Assembly: GCF_002079055.1 (NCBI RefSeq)
Contig: NC_047500.1
Span: forward strand, 310,001-374,000
Reading direction: 5' to 3'
Length of the DNA stretch: 64,000 bases
DNA from: Saccharomyces paradoxus
Taxonomy: Eukaryota > Ascomycota > Saccharomycetes > Saccharomycetales > Saccharomycetaceae
Position 1 is the first letter of the stretch; every line of letters starts with the position of its first letter. Under the pieces are notes generated by a model that was not told the DNA's origin, made no database searches, and worked only from the letters and a program-made list of their open reading frames with translations. Below are positions 10,283 through 19,414 of the stretch, piece after piece. The position numbers were made by a program, and so were the translations under genes.

Positions 10283-11632
10283 TCATTTTGTTCCAATCCA
10301 AAATTGGCCATTCTCACCACGATCAATCTGCTTTCTCAGATGTCTGCTCAACAACACCCCGACCTCATATTTCTCCTTCGTCTTCTTGTCAAGATATTCT
10401 TGAAGCTTTACCACGGCCCTATGCAGTCTCTTGCCGTCTTCCATAGATAAAGAACCCTGCGCATTCATCTTGTTCAGGTAGTCAATTTCCTTTTGTAACT
10501 TAATGCATTTCATAGATAAATAATCGTGTCTTTTTTCCAGCTTGGCAATACTGCCTAACTCCGACGCCGATGTAATAGGAGAAGAGACTGGCGAGTCATA
10601 CTTATTTAGGGAAGATTTACGACTTCCGCTTCTTGAATTGGAATTGCTGCTAACAGAGATAACTCTGAATGGATTTGTTGGGCGTCGTCTCTCCAAATTT
10701 GTGGTTCTTTTTTGCTCATGACCATCTGAGTTAATGTCATTTATATTCGTACCATCTTCTTTAGAATTCTTTTTGGGAATGAAGATTTTCGTTTGGGAAT
10801 CCAACGGAGTGCTTCCTCGCGAGCGATTGGGGAAGGCCTCTAAATTATCGGCCTGGGGCGTTTGATTAGCTAAATGGTTGCTCTCATGGTCGTCTCCATT
10901 GCTACTTCCAACAGATATAGTCTGCGGTTGTATGTCCAGATCATTATTGGCGGAAGAAAATCTGTCTAATACTAATTCAGCGTCCACGTTATTGTCACCC
11001 CACAAAGTAATATTCCGGGGCATGGGCGATTCAAGAGATTTAACCTCAGTGTTTCCTTCCGTTCCCTTATCTATGTGCTCCTCTTCAACATCTGATTTTT
11101 CGTCCTCCCATTCATCATCATTGTTTTCTACAGTTTCAACATTAACATCACCTCTGTTCTGGTTTACATTGACAGTACCAACTTCATTGGCCTCAGTGTC
11201 GAAGTCCTTTGCCTTTTCATTTCCAGCAGAATTTGCGACAAACGAATTATAGGAATCACCAATAGCAATGGTCGTGTGGTTTATCTGTTCTTTGGCTATA
11301 ACAGGTTGAGTATCCGATGGCTGAGATGGCGCCTCTACACTCTTATTCGTTTCATTTTCTGTGGAGCCCTGTAGGGCTTTCTGCTCTTCAAACTGAGCGG
11401 CATCTCCTAGGTTGCTACTTGTTTCATCATTAATACTTAAAAGAGTCGCTCCTGCCGTCTCTACCGCTTTTGGAACGTCGATCATGCCCGAGTTTTCAGC
11501 ATCATCCTGGACAGGCTCGTCTTCTGCGGGTTCGACTAATTGTAAATTTTCGTCAATCATCTGGTTCATCTGGTTGATGTCTATTTCTATTTGAGAGAGC
11601 CTCTTCTTTATTTTGTCCTGATCCAAGCCCAT
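10283..11632 (-). CDS. BNI5: Septin-associated bud-neck protein Bni5
   Basis: 449 codons, start ATG at 11632 (S. cerevisiae 448). Bni5 binds septins at the bud neck and links them to the type II myosin Myo1 before cytokinesis. The sequence is acidic and Asn/Ser/Glu-rich for most of its length, with predicted coiled-coil stretches at the N-terminus (DKIKKRLSQIEIDINQMNQM) and near the C-terminus (about 365-430, KLEKRHDYLSMKCIKLQKEI). A basic Ser/Arg segment near 325-345 (SNSNSRSGSRKSSLNK) looks like a kinase target region. It shares a 269-bp divergent promoter with YNL165W, which holds an MCB element. Confidence 0.95.
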   Translation of the reverse strand: MGLDQDKIKKRLSQIEIDINQMNQMIDENLQLVEPAEDEPVQDDAENSGMIDVPKAVETAGATLLSINDETSSNLGDAAQFEEQKALQGSTENETNKSVEAPSQPSDTQPVIAKEQINHTTIAIGDSYNSFVANSAGNEKAKDFDTEANEVGTVNVNQNRGDVNVETVENNDDEWEDEKSDVEEEHIDKGTEGNTEVKSLESPMPRNITLWGDNNVDAELVLDRFSSANNDLDIQPQTISVGSSNGDDHESNHLANQTPQADNLEAFPNRSRGSTPLDSQTKIFIPKKNSKEDGTNINDINSDGHEQKRTTNLERRRPTNPFRVISVSSNSNSRSGSRKSSLNKYDSPVSSPITSASELGSIAKLEKRHDYLSMKCIKLQKEIDYLNKMNAQGSLSMEDGKRLHRAVVKLQEYLDKKTKEKYEVGVLLSRHLRKQIDRGENGQFWIGTK

Positions 11633-11755
11633 TGTTTCTGCACACTCTATATTACACTAATATGGTATCGCCACAACAATGATACAAATTAAGAAACTAT
11701 CAACGGTCTTTGTTTATTGTGAACTTTATATTTTCAGCGGAATATTTATTTTATA

Positions 11756-11761
11756 ACGCGT
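11756..11761. promoter_or_regulatory. MCB element (ACGCGT)
   Basis: Perfect ACGCGT, the MBF (Mbp1-Swi6) site for G1/S transcription, 124 bp upstream of BNI5 and 141 bp upstream of YNL165W. A septin-ring factor is a sensible target; single MCBs occur by chance, so this is moderate support. Confidence 0.5.
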
Positions 11762-11901
11762 CTAAATGGTCTGGGTTCTGGGCATCTCTAAAGCCCTCCA
11801 CTACTGAGTGAACAGGAAGAACAAGTGAGGCTTTTGAAAAAGAAAACGAGTACGAAATTGAGCGGCAGGAGAACTGCTACATACATTTGCCAAAGGCCGG
11901 C

Positions 11902-13122
11902 ATGGACAGAGTACGCTCTTTGATTGGAAGCCGCCGGGGACGCGGACGCAATCGCCAACATCCTTCTTATTCTCATAATGGATCTCCATCAACCGTGAAT
12001 CTCTTGGGAGCTGATGGTTATGGAGACGACCAATCTACTATATTTACACGAGAGAATGACCCTCTGGAAATCTCTGCCAATGAAGGGGATGATAATGCGG
12101 ATGCAGCCACTTTGAATACTGTGATATCAGAAGGCTCAACAATAGGAGATCTACAAAGACAAGGCTATGTTAACAGAGCCCCAAGATTTACATCAGAAAG
12201 GGCCATACCATTCATTTCGGTGTTACTACAACGGGGGTTTTTTGCATTCCCTAGTGAAGAATCTTTCCAGTTATTTTTACATAATAAGAGAAAGCTTGAT
12301 AACATTGATCCAAAGACGGGTCTGGGACTTCCCCTATTTCACGCTATTTCTTTAAACCTAGTTAAGTCACTTTTTAGTGATCAAAATACGCCGGTAATGA
12401 GAATTTATAAATACGTTATGATAGACTCTCAATGCGAAAAGCCTCCACTCAACTCAGAAGTAATCTCTCAAATAAATGAAAATGTGTCCATATACAAATA
12501 TGAATTCTGCACTATTTTAAAAAAAATGGAAAGCCATAATTTTTCGAGCAGAGTAGAGCACGTTTTTATATTTCATAGAAAGAATGAGCCTGATGTTCAC
12601 ATTCCCATGATTAACTATAATCAAAGAAAAAATGCAGATACAACAGTTCACGGACTAAATCTTCGGTGGTATGGGACAACAAGTTTAGCTTCACCCTTTG
12701 GCTCGAATAGCATTAACCTGCTTGTACTTGATGATACAATGGCATCCTACATGAATCAACGCACTATTGAGGAGTTTGATTCTTACAGTCGTTCCCGTCC
12801 CACAAGACCGTTGGGTTACCTCCCAGTTTGGGCGAGATATACAGATGATAAAGTTAGTGTCATACCGAAAAAGAGAACTTTGAGAGTAGCTACCTTTTAC
12901 TTACAAGAGACTGATTCGTTCGACGATGGCTCCAGCTTAACATCTACCAATTATAGTGAAATGGGTTCCAATATCATTGACAATGTGCCGTGGGATAGTC
13001 AGATACTGACTTGTATGTGCATGCTTTTACATGAATATGAATCAAGGAAGGAAAAACGCCACACCGCATGGGGTAGCTCAACCACATATATGTTAAATGG
13101 ACCGGCAGGACTACTGATGTAA
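11902..13122 (+). CDS. Uncharacterised protein, YNL165W orthologue
   Basis: 406 codons from the ATG at 11902, the same length as S. cerevisiae YNL165W; the frame extends upstream only to a TTG. Function unknown to me. Residues 1-25 are Arg-rich (MDRVRSLIGSRRGRGRNR), followed by an acidic Ser/Asp linker and then a folded-looking mixed alpha/beta region from about residue 90 to the end (PFISVLLQRGFFAFPSEESFQLFL, LNLRWYGTTSLASPFGSNSINLLVLDD). No signal peptide or membrane segment. Divergent from BNI5 and convergent with IBD2. Confidence 0.9.
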   Translation: MDRVRSLIGSRRGRGRNRQHPSYSHNGSPSTVNLLGADGYGDDQSTIFTRENDPLEISANEGDDNADAATLNTVISEGSTIGDLQRQGYVNRAPRFTSERAIPFISVLLQRGFFAFPSEESFQLFLHNKRKLDNIDPKTGLGLPLFHAISLNLVKSLFSDQNTPVMRIYKYVMIDSQCEKPPLNSEVISQINENVSIYKYEFCTILKKMESHNFSSRVEHVFIFHRKNEPDVHIPMINYNQRKNADTTVHGLNLRWYGTTSLASPFGSNSINLLVLDDTMASYMNQRTIEEFDSYSRSRPTRPLGYLPVWARYTDDKVSVIPKKRTLRVATFYLQETDSFDDGSSLTSTNYSEMGSNIIDNVPWDSQILTCMCMLLHEYESRKEKRHTAWGSSTTYMLNGPAGLLM

Positions 13123-13318
13123 ATCTATTTGCATTTACCTGTGTTTTTTTAGTTATGGTTTAGTCATAATACCGCTAAGAAGCATATAAATATTTAAAGA
13201 AAAAATAAAGTACATACTTAATTTTTCAATAAAGTTTAAATACGTTCCGAATGTTACAAGTTTTCCTCTCTTATGTAATGTTCCCTATCCTACTTTACTC
13301 CTACCGCAACAGTGCTAA

Positions 13319-14374
13319 CTATCTATTCCTTTTCCTACTATCTTGTTCATCTCTTGATGGGTTCGGCATACGATTATAACCAAACGTACGATTATACCAC
13401 TTTATCATATTACGTGGCGGTTCACCAAATACCATATAGTACTCACAAAACAAACACATGGGGCTTGATTCGTTAATTAGGACAGAAAAATCTGGAACAC
13501 GGTTTTCTGTTTTGGATATATATTCAAAATCATGATAGTAATAGTTTCGTAGTTTAGATAGATTTTCGTAATGATGGTGCGGGCAACAACTTTTATGGTC
13601 TCTAGAGTCGCCATAAAAGTCATGTCGCCTTACATGTCCATTTTTTTTCGAGTTCTTCGACCTGCTGTGCCTTCCGGAAGAAACAGAATGTTGACTGTCT
13701 GCATGTAAATGAGCTATGTCCACCGTATTGTGATCAATATCTGTGACTTCTTCCGCCACATCTAAATTGTCTACATTCGTTACAGTTCGCAACCTTCCCT
13801 GTCCTTCATTTCCAAACCCTCCCGGTAACACCGATTCTATCATTTGAGAAATCTTTTCCCCTATGCCATCTGGTGTATCAAGTTCTTGGCTCTCATAATC
13901 GAAAATTATTTCTGCTTCTTCACCATTCAAATTAAGTTCCGGATCTTTAAGATCATCGTCTAGAATATTTTGCAGGTCATGATCCATTATGAAGTCCGCA
14001 TTATTTGTAGAAGCTATTTGACCTATTTTCCTTCCAAAGTTTTCCTTTTCCTCTGCAGAATCAATATGGTATGTACTTTGGCCATCTATTTTTGCAAGCT
14101 CATCTTCCAAACTCAATGAATCCATCTTAGGAAGAGTGTCCTTGAGCTCCTCTAGTCGCGCGTTTGATAACGCCTTTCCTCCATTTCTAATAACAAATTG
14201 CATTGCATGGGGGGCGTTTTGAAAAGCTTGCCTGTCTTGAAGCTGATTGGAAAGGATTTTAGTCAACGCTTTCACACCTTCTTGCATCATAACGTTTATT
14301 GGCATAGGTCCATCTTCAGAAAGTACCTCCACAGATGCATTAGTCGTTCCATTAGATTGGTTTGTAGGTGTCAT
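13319..14374 (-). CDS. IBD2: Spindle-checkpoint protein Ibd2
   Basis: 351 codons, same as S. cerevisiae Ibd2, which acts with Bub2 to hold mitotic exit when the spindle is faulty. The N-terminal half is acidic and presumably disordered. The C-terminal third is His/Cys-rich: SCCPHHHYENL near residue 260 and MCLFCEYYMVFG near 305, with basic sequence between and after. No enzymatic motif seen. An exact proteasome-associated control element lies about 80 bp upstream. Confidence 0.95.
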   Translation of the reverse strand: MTPTNQSNGTTNASVEVLSEDGPMPINVMMQEGVKALTKILSNQLQDRQAFQNAPHAMQFVIRNGGKALSNARLEELKDTLPKMDSLSLEDELAKIDGQSTYHIDSAEEKENFGRKIGQIASTNNADFIMDHDLQNILDDDLKDPELNLNGEEAEIIFDYESQELDTPDGIGEKISQMIESVLPGGFGNEGQGRLRTVTNVDNLDVAEEVTDIDHNTVDIAHLHADSQHSVSSGRHSRSKNSKKNGHVRRHDFYGDSRDHKSCCPHHHYENLSKLRNYYYHDFEYISKTENRVPDFSVLINESSPMCLFCEYYMVFGEPPRNMIKWYNRTFGYNRMPNPSRDEQDSRKRNR

Positions 14375-14451
14375 TTTCTTGATGGGATAGCATGAAAATA
14401 GAACAAGAGAGAATATTGATCAAAGCTATGAATTCGTCGTCACAGCAGAAT

Positions 14452-14460
14452 GGTGGCAAA
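14452..14460 (+). promoter_or_regulatory. PACE (Rpn4-type) element
   Basis: GGTGGCAAA, exact match to the proteasome-associated control element, 78-86 bp upstream of the IBD2 ATG. Rpn4 is known to act through this motif at proteasome genes; its role here is inferred. Confidence 0.5.
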
Positions 14461-14703
14461 TATGAATAACGATAGGTCAATAATTTAGCAAAAAGGGTCC
14501 TATTCAAGCTGTATACAAAAGCTCAATCTGCAGTTCTTGTGGTGCTCTGGCTAATTCTGCAGTGCTCATCGTCCAGATCATCTCATCTTTCTTGTCCCAC
14601 TAAAACACTCGCTCGCGCGAGGGCATATGATATATCATAGAATACGTCAAACTGGAAAAGCTTGAAAAAACTGTGGTATTCCATCTCGTACTTTAGTGAT
14701 TAT

Positions 14704-14755
14704 GTATATATATATATATATATATAGATATATATGTCTATATATACGTATATAA
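14704..14755. repeat. TA dinucleotide microsatellite
   Basis: A run of TA units with a few interruptions (GATA, GTC, CGTA) just downstream of the RIA1 stop. Likely variable in length between strains; may form the efficiency element (TATATA) of the RIA1 3' end. Confidence 0.8.
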
Positions 14756-14818
14756 ATTATCGACTAGCGGGAAACTAGTCATATTAGTTTATGATTGCTA
14801 AGAAACCATGAGAAGAGC

Positions 14819-17800
14819 TTAATTCTTTTTCAAGGTACGTTGTTTTTCAGCATTTTCAACAACTTTTTCTTCAATGAATAGACCTTTTCTTCTTCTGATG
14901 GCATTCATATGCTTACGAGCAATGTTCTCTCTATCTGCCGTATCACCTAGTTCCTCCAATTCCTCTTCAGTGGTTGGGACCCAAAATGGATCTAAATCGA
15001 TGCATTCGAATCCAGAAAACACCAATTGAGGTTGTGCTGCACCAGATGTTCTTTTACGAATATCCTCACTTAAACCAAATGCTTCCACGACAGGCACGTG
15101 TGCCTCAATTTGAAAGAATGGTGTACCTTCTTTCATTTCTTCGGATATGATTTTACCATGTCTCTGAAGAATGACGGCATACACTTTTCCCAGCACATCG
15201 ACAGAGGTCTGAATATCACATGAGTAGATAGCCCACATAATTCTTGGAGACCAGTCTAGGAAGGCTTCATGTATGGCATCCCTTGTAGAAGTTATCAACC
15301 TACCTGATAAGTCCACAATATGTTGTTGATAATGCGGATCCTCAATAGATTCAATTTCATTCTGTGACATTTTATGCACGCTCTCAACAATAACACACAT
15401 TCCCTGAACAGGCTCATTTGCTAGAGGTCCTTCGCTGACAGCCAGTTGGAAGCCGTTTTTAACGGAATCTGAATATTCGAAGGCTGCTGGAGTACCTTCA
15501 AACAAGCTTCCAAGAAGATTATTTTCCGACAGCAGAATGTTACACCCAACTCTACTTGGCCCAAAACCTGCTAACTTTAATTCAAACCCGCTTAATAGCT
15601 CTTTACTCTTTTCGTCCTGATTTATGGCCTCTTCAAAAGCAACCAGGAATGATTTTTTGTCCAAAAGAGAATTTCCAGTTGTTTCTATAATGGGGTCCAT
15701 ATTTGAAGTGGACGTCCTCAAAATGTTTTTAATGCTATTTTGATGTTGGGATAAAAAGCCCGTAACCTTACCATTTAATGGTACTGCTCTAAATATAATC
15801 TTATACTGACTCAATAGTAGTTCATGAACACCCCTTCCTAGCTGTGAATTTTGTGCTGGGTTCATATCTGAGACTGATAAAAACGTTTCTCTATATGGAA
15901 TAGCTGGTTCAGAATGCGTAATTTCAATTCCCGCAAATCTCTCTGTTAAATCTTTCAGACACCTTTCTAAATGTAATTCACCTGCCGTACACAAAATGTG
16001 TTCACCAGTATTTTCGACGTAAGTGTGCACGCAAGGATCTGCTTGATCCAACAACTTTAATCCTCGTACCAACTTGTTCATTTCCACAGGATTGGCTGGT
16101 TCTACAGCAACACGGACGATTGGAGTGAAGTTGAAGTTAACGCCGGCTAGGTTGACACCTTGAACGCCCTTTTCTATCAAAGTACCACTCTTTAAGACTT
16201 TACCTGCTAAACCACGAATACCGACAATATTTCCTGATGGACAAACGTCTAAAGGAACCAGCTCCTTACCCATAAACAAATATAAATGTGTAATAAGTGC
16301 GGTTTCGATATGTTCCTCCGGATGTTTTGGATCGTACTTTGGACCCAATACCGAAATTTCCTGACCAACTCTTAATGTTCCACTGTATATTCTTGCGAAC
16401 GCTACCAAGCATTCTTCCTTTTCGTCAAAAATATCATCTGCTTCGTCGTTCATATCCTCTGACGTTTGCTGAATGTTGTTCAAAAAAGGATCTTCTTCCT
16501 CGTATTCAAACATGGAACTTAGGGGGTCATTTGGATCTATGTCGGTTGGTGCAAAATCTAAGCCGAAGCTATCTTGAGTATCTGCATCATCATCTTCCTC
16601 ATACTCAAATCCTAAATCCAAGGCTGGAGAAGGCTCCGAAACAACACAGAAAACATCATTATTTGTTGAGGGTTTTGGCTTTGCCTGCTCTCCAACTTCT
16701 GGGGTCATAACAGTATCCTTTGCCCTTTTGTACAAGTCAGATGTATTTTTGGAATTATCATTCAAATCCATCATTGCCATATTTTCTACGATACCAGCAT
16801 GTTTTGCAGCATTAAGTGCCTCCTCACGTGCCCTTCTACTTCTTTCCATCAGCTCATCCGAAGATGCTAACCTCTTAGATTCAACAGGTAATTCTTCCCT
16901 AGGAATTGAAAGCATCTTAGATATGTATGCACTGACTGGTCCTTCTCTATCACATGTCTTCATTGCCTTCAAAAGTTTCGGATCCATGGCTACCATGTCC
17001 GCTTCAGAGACTAAAATGGTATCCAAACGATCAGTTTGTGATTCCAAAGGTGAAGGTAATTTTTCGATAACCGTTAGCAAGACTGCTGTGCTGACGGGTA
17101 GCCATTGACCCATGATAGTTCTCAGCAATTGCTTATCGTCCTTCGACCTTAGGTCACGTGGAAGAAGCTTGATATTCAATGTTTTTGCTATTCTTTCGAC
17201 CATTTCAGAATCTCTTGACATAATTATGTTTTGATAAATTTTCCATATATTCTCGAGAATTAGTGACGTAAAAAGAGGCTTCAGGGACCTTCCCTTAAGG
17301 CCTTTATTGTTAATGATTTTCTTTGTTTTTGGATCCATATAGAAATCACCCCACAAAACTTTCTGTAGGTTTTCCCTTTTAGCACCTAATTTCTGTTCGT
17401 AAAACTTCGCCAATTGACCGATGTTGAAACCCCAACCATCAATAGCGGAGGCAAAAATAACATTGTTATCAGTAGGATTAAAGTATATACCTGAATCATC
17501 CTTTTCAATGTATTCTGCGTTTTCGTTCTTTTCTAATTGCTCCCTCCAGAATAAATCATCCAATTGTCTCTCATTTGCGAAAAAGGACCCGATAACTGAG
17601 TTGACTTGTTCAATGACTTTCGACAAATGAATATAAGCTTCTTGAGGAGTAAGTTGTAGCTCTGTTACTAATCTATCAATCTTATTCAATACTAGGATGG
17701 GTTTCAGCTTCTCGGTCCAACATTGTCTCAATACGGTGATTGTTTGCGAGCATACCCCTTCTACGACATCAACCAGTACAACAGCCCCATCACATAATCT

Positions 17801-18151
17801 TGAAGCCGCACTAACTTCACTTGAAAAGTCAATGTGACCTGGGGAATCAATTAAGTTTACCAGATGCTCGCTTACAAGAGGCTCATCAGAACCTTCCTGT
17901 TTGTGCAATACCCTAAAATATAAAGAAATAGCCGATGATTCCATTGTGATACCACGTAGTTGTTCGTCAGGCCTGGCATCTAAAAATCGAATCTTACCAG
18001 CCAGTCTCTGTGATATAATACCATTCGAAGCCAAAAGAGAATCTGAAAGAGAAGTTTTACCGTGATCAACATGGGCAACAATGCAGATATTTCTTATACA
18101 GGAAGGATCATTTTGTAGACGTTTGTAAGTCTCTGATTCCACTCTAGGCAT
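14819..18151 (-). CDS. RIA1: Elongation-factor-like GTPase of 60S maturation
   Basis: 1110 codons, equal to S. cerevisiae Ria1/Efl1. A cytoplasmic EF-2-like GTPase that with Sdo1 (SBDS) drives release of the anti-association factor Tif6 from nascent 60S subunits. G motifs are plain: AHVDHGKT at 26-33, DSPGHIDF (G3) near 102, NKID (G4) near 156. EF-2 domains follow (ELHLERCLKDL, then domain IV/V near the C-terminus), with an acidic insertion of about residues 520-600 (EYEEDDDADTQDSFG) that distinguishes Efl1 from EF-2. The divergent promoter with YNL162W-A has a PAC box, fitting ribosome biogenesis control. Confidence 0.97.
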   Translation of the reverse strand: MPRVESETYKRLQNDPSCIRNICIVAHVDHGKTSLSDSLLASNGIISQRLAGKIRFLDARPDEQLRGITMESSAISLYFRVLHKQEGSDEPLVSEHLVNLIDSPGHIDFSSEVSAASRLCDGAVVLVDVVEGVCSQTITVLRQCWTEKLKPILVLNKIDRLVTELQLTPQEAYIHLSKVIEQVNSVIGSFFANERQLDDLFWREQLEKNENAEYIEKDDSGIYFNPTDNNVIFASAIDGWGFNIGQLAKFYEQKLGAKRENLQKVLWGDFYMDPKTKKIINNKGLKGRSLKPLFTSLILENIWKIYQNIIMSRDSEMVERIAKTLNIKLLPRDLRSKDDKQLLRTIMGQWLPVSTAVLLTVIEKLPSPLESQTDRLDTILVSEADMVAMDPKLLKAMKTCDREGPVSAYISKMLSIPREELPVESKRLASSDELMERSRRAREEALNAAKHAGIVENMAMMDLNDNSKNTSDLYKRAKDTVMTPEVGEQAKPKPSTNNDVFCVVSEPSPALDLGFEYEEDDDADTQDSFGLDFAPTDIDPNDPLSSMFEYEEEDPFLNNIQQTSEDMNDEADDIFDEKEECLVAFARIYSGTLRVGQEISVLGPKYDPKHPEEHIETALITHLYLFMGKELVPLDVCPSGNIVGIRGLAGKVLKSGTLIEKGVQGVNLAGVNFNFTPIVRVAVEPANPVEMNKLVRGLKLLDQADPCVHTYVENTGEHILCTAGELHLERCLKDLTERFAGIEITHSEPAIPYRETFLSVSDMNPAQNSQLGRGVHELLLSQYKIIFRAVPLNGKVTGFLSQHQNSIKNILRTSTSNMDPIIETTGNSLLDKKSFLVAFEEAINQDEKSKELLSGFELKLAGFGPSRVGCNILLSENNLLGSLFEGTPAAFEYSDSVKNGFQLAVSEGPLANEPVQGMCVIVESVHKMSQNEIESIEDPHYQQHIVDLSGRLITSTRDAIHEAFLDWSPRIMWAIYSCDIQTSVDVLGKVYAVILQRHGKIISEEMKEGTPFFQIEAHVPVVEAFGLSEDIRKRTSGAAQPQLVFSGFECIDLDPFWVPTTEEELEELGDTADRENIARKHMNAIRRRKGLFIEEKVVENAEKQRTLKKN

Positions 18152-18323
18152 GTTTGCTTATTGTGGTTAGAAAAATACTTCGGTTTGGTTATTTGGTAAC
18201 CTATATGGACAGTCTCGACAATGTAGCAAGATTGTATTTCGGGTGCATCTACCTATCAATCTTCTTGACTCTTAAATTTCCATTTTTCAAAATTTGTTTT
18301 CTCGTAGGAAAAAGAAAAAGGAA

Positions 18324-18331
18324 GCGATGAG
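18324..18331 (+). promoter_or_regulatory. PAC box, followed by an RRPE-like run
   Basis: GCGATGAG, the polymerase A and C box bound by Dot6/Tod6, is followed at once by CTGAAAATT, which resembles the RRPE (Stb3) element. It sits between RIA1 and YNL162W-A, 173 bp from the former and 78 bp from the latter. This is the standard ribosome-biogenesis promoter pair. Confidence 0.65.
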
Positions 18332-18408
18332 CTGAAAATTCCACTTCTCATTACATTAACTTGTCAGCCTACCGAAACAAATATACAAACGAAGGCGCTA
18401 TTGAAAAC

Positions 18409-18627
18409 ATGTCTGAAAAGCCTGACTCCCAAGGTTTTTGCCCAGATTGTAATGAAAAACTTCAAAAGTGTTTAATACAGCAAAATTATGCCATTATAAT
18501 ATGTCCCAGCTTAACCTGTGGCTACCCATTCAACCAAAGAGAAGTCCTCGAGAATCTAACCTACGTGGACGATAATGACGTCTTGAAAGTTGCGAAGAAA
18601 AGATTATCAACACGAAGCAAACCATAA
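18409..18627 (+). CDS. Small putative zinc-ribbon protein (YNL162W-A orthologue)
   Basis: 72 codons from the ATG at 18409. Two cysteine pairs are visible: CPDCNEKLQKC at residues 11-21 and CPSLTCGYPF further on, arranged like a small zinc ribbon. The C-terminus is basic (KKRLSTRSKP). The S. cerevisiae orthologue is annotated as a small protein of unknown function. The shared PAC-bearing promoter with RIA1 hints at co-expression with ribosome-biogenesis genes, which is inference. Confidence 0.85.
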   Translation: MSEKPDSQGFCPDCNEKLQKCLIQQNYAIIICPSLTCGYPFNQREVLENLTYVDDNDVLKVAKKRLSTRSKP

Positions 18628-19414
18628 AGCAGATGCACTGATGCAGTTCATTATCCGACCATCCAACAGCCTCTAATAACGCCATAGCAATGCCAAATAT
18701 GAGCTATAACAATATAGAGAACAATATACGAGATAGTAGAAGTAAAGTAAAAAGACACCATACCATTAAAAGTTTCAAAGAGTACATATTGAATATCTAG
18801 TTCCCACGAATCATCTACTTCTTAAATGGTAGGACATAAAACAGTGCATACAAGGAGTACTAAAATTAAGTAATAATTCATCTTAGTCTAGCTTTGTGAA
18901 TAAACGTTGAAACTTGCTATTTATTCATCACCAATATATACTAATGTATTTTGCAAACGCAAAAACAGTAATGTCAAATAGTAATTGTGTAGCAGACGTA
19001 TCGGGATTCATAACAATTTTCTATGGAATGCTGTCCTAAATTTGTAAAAGTTACATCCTTACATCAAAATGCAAGACCCAGACATTTGATATCAATTAAC
19101 TTTTTTTTCGACGCATTGTTTCCTTTGCGGGTAGCAACACATACATTCCACCCAGTGCTAGGATTAATCCTGCCAAGAACTTTGTCTGGTGCCAACGGGG
19201 AAAGGCCAGGCAGGTCACAGTGGCTAGTCCACTGCGCAACCGGGTTCAGAGGCATTAGCGTAACCTTCCATTTTGCCAGCGGAAGGCAGTTCGATCTACC
19301 CTCGAAAGGCTAATACATGAGCATGAGGGAGATAGATAATAGTACCCAATGTGTGGTCTAAATACATCTTGAACTGTAACCTCTGGAAGAAGAAAACAAC
19401 AATTATCAGTAAAA
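18628..19414. other. RPL42A promoter region
   Basis: 787 bp between YNL162W-A and RPL42A. It includes a tandem pair of Rap1-like sites at 19053-19087 and a following T8 run near 19101. The 96-residue plus-strand ORF at 19023 lies within this promoter and is not supported. Confidence 0.7.
19053..19087 (+). promoter_or_regulatory. Two tandem Rap1-like sites of RPL42A
   Basis: ACATCCTTACATC (19053-19065) and AGACCCAGACATTT (19074-19087) lie in the same orientation with starts 21 bp apart, two helical turns, and precede a T tract. Each departs from the ACACCCRYACAYM consensus by two or three bases, as is usual at ribosomal-protein genes. They lie about 330-360 bp upstream of the ATG. Confidence 0.65.

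Larger units (their letters stand above)
14375..14818. other. IBD2 promoter and RIA1 3' region
   Basis: 444 bp between two minus-strand genes. It contains the PACE at 14452-14460, a CGCTCGCGCGAG stretch near 14610 and the TA microsatellite at 14704-14755. No gene seen. Confidence 0.6.

Noticed and set aside
19023-19313. 96-codon ORF upstream of RPL42A
   Set aside because: It spans the Rap1-like pair and promoter of RPL42A, has a poor composition and no recognisable feature.
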